Shown in pieces: positions 25,561 through 29,189 of a stretch of 29,189 bases of DNA (its first letter is position 1; every line of letters begins with the position of its first letter). This DNA comes from DASVLX01 sp035552275 (GTDB lineage Bacteria > Actinomycetota > Actinomycetes > Mycobacteriales > Pseudonocardiaceae). Below the pieces are notes generated by a model. That model saw only the letters and a list, made by a program, of their open reading frames with translations, was not told the origin of the DNA and ran no database searches. The stretch is taken from positions 1 through 29,189 of the forward strand of contig DASZLR010000116.1 of assembly GCA_035552275.1 (NCBI GenBank). The letters are read 5' to 3'. The position numbers and the translations under genes were made by a program.

Positions 25561-26421
25561 ATGGCCGACAACCCCGTCGCCCGCCTGATGAGCGGCGCCC
25601 AGCTCGCCCGCGAGATCGTGGCCCGCGCGGCCGAGCGGGCCGAGGAGTTCACCCGGCAGGCCGGTCGCCCGCCGTGCCTGGCGACCGTGTTGGTCGGAGA
25701 CGATCCAGCCTCGGTGACGTATATGCGGATGAAGCAGAACCGCAGTCGTCAGGCCGGTATCGCGTCCGAGCACCTGGCGCTGCCGGCGACCGCCGACACC
25801 GCGACCGTGGTCGACGCGATCGCCGACCTGTCGGCCGATCCCGAGGTGGACGGCATCCTGCTGCAACATCCGGTGCCCGCGCACATCGATGAGCGGGCGG
25901 CCTTCGAAGCGATCAGCCCGGCAAAGGATGTCGACGGCGTCACGATGCGGTCGTTCGCCGCCATGGCGTTCCAGCGGCCGGGCTTCGTGTCCTGCACACC
26001 CGGCGGGATCATCCGGCTGCTCGACGCCTACGACATCGACCCGGCCGGCAGACACGCCGTGGTGATCGGCCGCAGTCCGATCCTGGGTAAGCCGGTCGGC
26101 ATGCTGCTGCTGGCCCGCGACGCGACGGTGACGTTCTGCCATTCGCACACCCGCGACCTCCCGTCCGTCGTCCGGACAGCGGACATCGTGGTCGCGGCGG
26201 TCGGTCGGCCGCGCTTCGTTCGCGGCGACTGGCTCAAGCCTGGCGCGGTGGTCATCGACGCCGGATACAACGAGGGCACCGTCGGCGACGTCGATTTCGA
26301 CGGGGCACTGGCGACGGCCGGTTTGCTCACCCCGGTGCCGGGCGGTGTTGGCCCGATGACGATCGCGCTGCTGCTTGAGCAGACGGTGGAAGCCGCGTAC
26401 CACCAGGGTTCCGTAGAGTAA
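25561..26421 (+). CDS. folD: Methylenetetrahydrofolate dehydrogenase/cyclohydrolase (FolD)
   Basis: Bifunctional enzyme converting 5,10-methylene-THF to 10-formyl-THF with NADP in one-carbon metabolism. The catalytic Tyr54 and Lys58 lie in SVTYMRMKQN, the substrate motif GILLQHPVP is present, KDVDG follows, and the NADP-binding GRSPILGKPVGMLLL and C-terminal PVPGGVGPMT are canonical. The length of 286 residues is normal. ATG 25561 is preceded by no ribosome site but by a -10-like hexamer at the leaderless distance. GLLTPVPGG and TADIVVAAVGRP also fit. The order folD-tetR is head to tail, but tetR seems to have its own leaderless start. Possibly one of several FolD copies, which cannot be decided from this window. 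Confidence 0.96.
   Translation: MADNPVARLMSGAQLAREIVARAAERAEEFTRQAGRPPCLATVLVGDDPASVTYMRMKQNRSRQAGIASEHLALPATADTATVVDAIADLSADPEVDGILLQHPVPAHIDERAAFEAISPAKDVDGVTMRSFAAMAFQRPGFVSCTPGGIIRLLDAYDIDPAGRHAVVIGRSPILGKPVGMLLLARDATVTFCHSHTRDLPSVVRTADIVVAAVGRPRFVRGDWLKPGAVVIDAGYNEGTVGDVDFDGALATAGLLTPVPGGVGPMTIALLLEQTVEAAYHQGSVE
26414..26419 (+). promoter_or_regulatory. -10 element of a leaderless tetR promoter overlapping folD
   Basis: TAGAGT ends 7 nt before ATG 26427, and its last T is the first base of the folD TAA stop. There is no Shine-Dalgarno before the tetR ATG. Confidence 0.45.
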
Positions 26422-26426
26422 CCGGC

Positions 26427-27098
26427 ATGAGCCCCGATGGTGGCCCGGACCGATCCAACGGCCGGCGACGCAGCACCGCCGCTCGGCCCACCGACGACGA
26501 GTTGTTGGACGCGGCCCGCGTGGTCTTCGCCCAGCGCGGCTTCACCGGGGCCACCATGGATGGCATCGCCGAGCAGGCGAACTCCACCAAACCCACCCTC
26601 TACGCGCACTTCGGCGACAAGGCGGCCCTCTACCGGACCCTGCTCAACCGGGAGACCGAGGCGCTCGGCGGCTGGGTGATCGCGGTGTACCAGACCACAG
26701 CCGAGCTGCCGCCCGCCGAGCGCACGCGCGGCAACGTGATGGCGCTGTTCAACTACGCCGCCGCGCATCCGGACAGCTTCCGGATCCTCTTCGACTGGAC
26801 GTCCGGCGATGTGTCCCCGGAACGGCAGAACGTGATTCGGGCGATCACCGAGAACGTGGCCGGCCAGGTCCGCCGGTACTTCATCTCGCAGGGCCGCCAA
26901 CCTGGCCCGAGCTCCGGCCTGCTGGCGGCGATGATGGTCGGTCTGGTCAGCGGCGCGGCGCGCTATGCGGCGCTGGTCGAGGGTATCGACGTGGTCGCCG
27001 CCGGCGAACTGGCCGCTGAGGTCATCATCGCCGCGACCGCACACCTCGACCCCGCCGTCCTCGACAAGATCGACAGCGCCGAGAGCGCCGACAGCTAA
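26427..27098 (+). CDS. TetR/AcrR-family transcriptional regulator
   Basis: A 223-residue regulator. After a polar N-terminal tail, residues 22-68 form the TetR DNA-binding domain (DDELLDAARVVFAQRGFTGA, TMDGIAEQANSTKPTLYAHF, GDKAALY). The C-terminal ligand domain is helical and unassigned. It begins 5 bp after folD and overlaps the convergent methyltransferase by 4 bp. Targets cannot be read from the sequence; no palindrome lies at its own start, so it may act elsewhere. The ATG was chosen because it sits 7 nt from a TAnnnT hexamer. Confidence 0.92.
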   Translation: MSPDGGPDRSNGRRRSTAARPTDDELLDAARVVFAQRGFTGATMDGIAEQANSTKPTLYAHFGDKAALYRTLLNRETEALGGWVIAVYQTTAELPPAERTRGNVMALFNYAAAHPDSFRILFDWTSGDVSPERQNVIRAITENVAGQVRRYFISQGRQPGPSSGLLAAMMVGLVSGAARYAALVEGIDVVAAGELAAEVIIAATAHLDPAVLDKIDSAESADS

Positions 27099-27730
27099 CG
27101 ACCCTTGGTCGCTCGCACATAGCTGACCAACGGCGGCAGATCACCAGTCGCGTCGATCTCGAACCCGGCGGCCCGGATCGCCGGCGGAAGCTCGTCGACC
27201 ATGTTGTGTTCCATCATCGGTGGAACCAGCGCGCGCATCAGGCGTCCGGCCAGCCCGCGCGGCGGCCGGAACTCGCCGATCACCAGCCGGCCGCCGGTCC
27301 GCAGCACCCGCCGCATCTCCCCGAACGCGGCGTCGCGCACCTCGGCCGGCACATGATGAACCGCGAAGTTGGTCAGCACCACGTCGAACGAGTCGTCCGG
27401 CAGGTCGAGATCCTGGGCCGCGCCGATCCGGTACGAGCAGTTGGCGGCCTTGGTGACCTGCCGGGCGTAGTCGAGCACCGGCGGCGACGGATCGACGCCG
27501 ATCACCTCGCCATCGGGCGCGGCGGCCGCGGCCAGCCTGGTCAGATAGCCGGTGCCGCAACCGATGTCCAGCACCCGATCGCGCGGTCCGACCTCGGCCA
27601 GTTCCACCAGCTTGGCCATGCTCCGCCGGCGCCGGCCAAGGAACATCACCTCGGTGAACAGCTCGTAGTTGCGCGGCTTGGTGATCGGAATGCCATGCGC
27701 GTTCGGCGTGCCGCCGCCGTGCAGCTTCAT
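27095..27730 (-). CDS. Class I SAM-dependent methyltransferase (UbiE/Methyltransf_11-like)
   Basis: A 211-residue SAM-dependent methyltransferase. Motif I is VLDIGCGTGYLTRLAAAAA, motif II is EVIGVDPSPPVLDYARQ, AAQDLDLPDDSFDVVLTNFA is motif post-II/III, and MRRVLRTGGRLVIGEF is the conserved strand after it. The N-terminal SMAKLVELA region and C-terminal VSYVRATKGR are normal for small-molecule methyltransferases; the substrate is unknown. ATG 27730 has GGAGAG about 5 nt upstream. It is divergent from a TetR regulator, and two palindromic operators overlap its promoter, so repression by that TetR is likely. Confidence 0.93.
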   Translation of the reverse strand: MKLHGGGTPNAHGIPITKPRNYELFTEVMFLGRRRRSMAKLVELAEVGPRDRVLDIGCGTGYLTRLAAAAAPDGEVIGVDPSPPVLDYARQVTKAANCSYRIGAAQDLDLPDDSFDVVLTNFAVHHVPAEVRDAAFGEMRRVLRTGGRLVIGEFRPPRGLAGRLMRALVPPMMEHNMVDELPPAIRAAGFEIDATGDLPPLVSYVRATKGR

Positions 27731-27742
27731 GTCGCTCTCCTA

Positions 27743-27760
27743 ACTTAGTGGCTACTAAGT
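27743..27760. promoter_or_regulatory. Candidate TetR operator 1
   Basis: ACTTAGTGGCTACTAAGT is palindromic in 7 of 9 base pairs. It lies between the methyltransferase -10 and its start codon. A second copy centred 23 bp away shares the ACTTAG and CTAAG half-sites. Confidence 0.75.
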
Positions 27761-27764
27761 ATCT

Positions 27765-27793
27765 AACTTAGCCGCGACTAAGCACGATGGCAA
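27765..27793 (-). promoter_or_regulatory. Probable sigma70-type promoter of the methyltransferase gene
   Basis: On the minus strand TTGCCA (27793-27788) and TAAGTT (27770-27765) are 17 bp apart, the same -35 hexamer as at acnA. Operator 2 covers the spacer and -10. Confidence 0.5.
27766..27783. promoter_or_regulatory. Candidate TetR operator 2
   Basis: ACTTAGCCGCGACTAAGC repeats the half-sites of operator 1 (ACTTAG and ACTAAG) with 7 of 9 base pairs palindromic. CTAACTTAG is directly repeated at 27740-27748 and 27763-27771. Confidence 0.7.
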
Positions 27794-27800
27794 GTGCGAT

Positions 27801-27806
27801 TACCAT
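27801..27806 (+). promoter_or_regulatory. -10 element of a leaderless promoter of the divergent tetR
   Basis: TACCAT ends 6 nt before GTG 27813, with no Shine-Dalgarno in between. Confidence 0.45.
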
Positions 27807-27812
27807 GTGCTG

Positions 27813-28397
27813 GTGACCCGATCCCGGATGACGGCCGAACAGCGCCGCGAGTCGATCATCCACGCCGCGACGCACGTGTTCGCGACAGCCGGCTACCAGC
27901 GCGGCACAGTGTCCGATATCGCCGCGCAGGTCGGCGTGACCGAGCCGGTGGTGTTCCAGAACTTCGGCTCCAAGGCCGCGCTGTTCGCCATCGTGCTGGA
28001 CCGGGTCGGCGACCAGATGTCCGCCCGGCTGACCGACGACGGACGGTCGCCCGTCGAGTTGCTGCGCGCGTTCTTCTCGGCGCACCACCAGAATCGGCTG
28101 CACTCGCCCGGATCACCCGGTGTGCTGTTCCAGGACGCGATGATGCTGACCGGCGAGCCCGCGATCGCCAAGGCCGCCCGGCGCGCGACCAGGGCGGTGG
28201 CGGCAGCGGTCGCGGACCTGTTCGAGCGCGCCCAGCAGGCCGGCGAACTGCGGGCCGAGATCGATCCGCAGGCCGCCGCTTGGTGGCTGATGTCGCTGAT
28301 CCACTCCCGCGCGTTTCGCACCGCTTTCGCTCCTGATCATGGTAAATTGGAAGAGCATCTTGTCGACATGGCGTTTTGCGCCTGGCGCAACACCTGA
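27813..28397 (+). CDS. TetR/AcrR-family regulator, divergent from a methyltransferase
   Basis: A 194-residue regulator. Residues 8-52 are the TetR DNA-binding domain (AEQRRESIIHAATHVFATAG, YQRGTVSDIAAQVGVTEPVV, FQNFGSKAALF), with F instead of the usual Y in the recognition helix. The C-terminal half is a helical ligand domain with AWWLMSLIHSRAFRT near its end. GTG 27813 is favoured over GTG 27807 because a TACCAT hexamer ends 6 nt before it. Two copies of an ACTTAG-N6-CTAAG palindrome lie between it and the methyltransferase, so it probably represses that gene and perhaps itself. The last 20 codons (28330-28370) are AT-richer than the rest. Confidence 0.92.
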   Translation: MTRSRMTAEQRRESIIHAATHVFATAGYQRGTVSDIAAQVGVTEPVVFQNFGSKAALFAIVLDRVGDQMSARLTDDGRSPVELLRAFFSAHHQNRLHSPGSPGVLFQDAMMLTGEPAIAKAARRATRAVAAAVADLFERAQQAGELRAEIDPQAAAWWLMSLIHSRAFRTAFAPDHGKLEEHLVDMAFCAWRNT

Positions 28398-28458
28398 TCT
28401 CTTCGGGTAGATTTCGGGAAACTGGGCGCTCCCAGCGGGCTTGGCGCGCTCGATTCGG

Positions 28459-28477
28459 ACAGGATGGATGCTCCTGT
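28459..28477. repeat. Short inverted repeat before the Xre gene
   Basis: ACAGGA (28459-28464) and TCCTGT (28472-28477) form a perfect inverted repeat around 7 nt. It ends 21 bp before GTG 28499 and could be a regulator binding site. Nothing else is supported in 28398-28498. Confidence 0.4.
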
Positions 28478-28498
28478 GGCGAACCGAGGGAGCAACCA

Positions 28499-29189
28499 GT
28501 GGCCGACATTGATCCGACCGTGCGCGGTGAACATCTGGGCGACGAACTGCGCAGGCTGCGCGAGGAAGCCAAGTTCACCTTGACGAAGGCAAGCAAGAAG
28601 ATCGACGTGTCCGCAGCGACGCTGAGCAAGATCGAGAGCGGCTTGCGCACGGCGAAACTGGAATACGTGGCCGGCTTGCTGGCGATCTACGACGTGGTAG
28701 GGGAGACCAGGGAGACTGTGCTGGCGGTGGCGCGCGAAGCGCCGCAGCCGGGCTGGATTCTGCGTGCGTCGCTGGCCGAGCAGTACGGCACGCTGCGCCA
28801 GTTGGAAAAGCGGGCCACCAAGATCGTGAGCTGCGAGTCCTTGCTGATCCCCGGCCTGTTGCAGACCACCGAGTACATCTTGGCGGTGATGACGGAGATC
28901 GGCGGCTGGGACGACGCCACCGCCGGAGACCGGCTGGCTGGCCGAATCCGGCATCAGGCCGTGTTGCGCTTTCCCGCACCGGAGTTCGTGGCGATCATCG
29001 GTGAACAGGCGCTGCGGAATCAGGTCGGCGGCCCGGAAGTGCTGCGCGCACAACTGAAGTACCTGCTGGAAGCCGGCGGCCGGCCGAAGATCAGCATCCG
29101 GGTGGTGCCGATGAGGCATCGAGGCAATCCCGCCATGGCCGGCCCTTACCTGCGGCTGCACATCCCCGGCCGAGCCGGCGTGGTCTACG
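28499..29189 (+). CDS. Xre-family regulator with DUF5753 (Scr1-type), 3' end missing
   Basis: The frame opens at GTG 28499 behind GAGGGAG and stays open to the window end, giving 230 residues. Residues 12-70 are a Cro/CI-type helix-turn-helix (LGDELRRLREEAKFTLTKAS, SAATLSKIESGLRTAKLEYV). The following domain is DUF5753 (EKRATKIVSCESLLIPGLLQ, TTEYILAVM, then GGRPKISIRVVPM-HRGNP). Such proteins are actinobacterial regulators usually followed by a small DUF397 protein, and the pair resembles toxin-antitoxin or developmental (WhiJ-like) loci. A DUF397 gene would be expected right after the window. Confidence 0.9.
   Translation, partial: MADIDPTVRGEHLGDELRRLREEAKFTLTKASKKIDVSAATLSKIESGLRTAKLEYVAGLLAIYDVVGETRETVLAVAREAPQPGWILRASLAEQYGTLRQLEKRATKIVSCESLLIPGLLQTTEYILAVMTEIGGWDDATAGDRLAGRIRHQAVLRFPAPEFVAIIGEQALRNQVGGPEVLRAQLKYLLEAGGRPKISIRVVPMRHRGNPAMAGPYLRLHIPGRAGVVY

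Overview
This is a high-GC actinobacterial chromosome segment. GC-rich codon use, many GTG starts, actinobacterial families (DUF5753 Xre regulator, WHG-type TetR, DUF3761 lipoprotein) and a core gene order like the Mycobacterium tuberculosis acn-ripA-moxR1-fabG1(mabA)-inhA-hemH region (Rv1475c to about Rv1486c) all agree. A member of the Pseudonocardiales fits best, but that placement is inference. No rRNA, tRNA or CRISPR array was seen.

Layout. Positions 1-817 hold the 5' part of a DUF222/13E12-type gene behind a perfect LexA/SOS box, and a decayed ISKra4-type transposase tail. Aconitase (minus strand, 818-3574) has a sigma70-like promoter and a repeat-bearing leader. Then come a Baeyer-Villiger-type flavin monooxygenase, a secreted NlpC/P60 peptidoglycan hydrolase, and accessory genes: a TetR regulator divergent from an FBP zinc-finger protein, an HxlR regulator divergent from an alpha/beta hydrolase, a DUF3761 lipoprotein, and a MobA-like nucleotidyltransferase whose start lies in a tandem repeat. 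The moxR-DUF58-VWA operon (10677-13660) follows, then a Tat-exported flavin amine oxidase (minus strand) and a DUF5655-like protein.

Positions 16183-18744 carry the core lipid/haem operon fabG(mabA)-inhA-hemH, with a TGATG overlap between inhA and hemH. Downstream are an unrecognised 291-residue protein, a small DUF3040-like membrane protein, a 269-residue conserved-type protein, and a second AAA+/VWA pair (21090-24467) of the Mg-chelatase type. A secreted protein resembling copper type II (PHM-like) monooxygenases is encoded convergently at 24472-25422. The right end carries folD, a TetR regulator, a SAM methyltransferase divergent from another TetR regulator across two palindromic operators, and the 5' part of an Xre/DUF5753 regulator that runs off the window.

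How the genes work together: the NlpC/P60 hydrolase, MoxR/DUF58/VWA, MabA, InhA and ferrochelatase form a conserved envelope/haem neighbourhood into which regulator-enzyme pairs have been inserted. At least eight genes have a TAnnnT hexamer 6-8 nt before their start codon and little or no Shine-Dalgarno, which points to widespread leaderless transcription.
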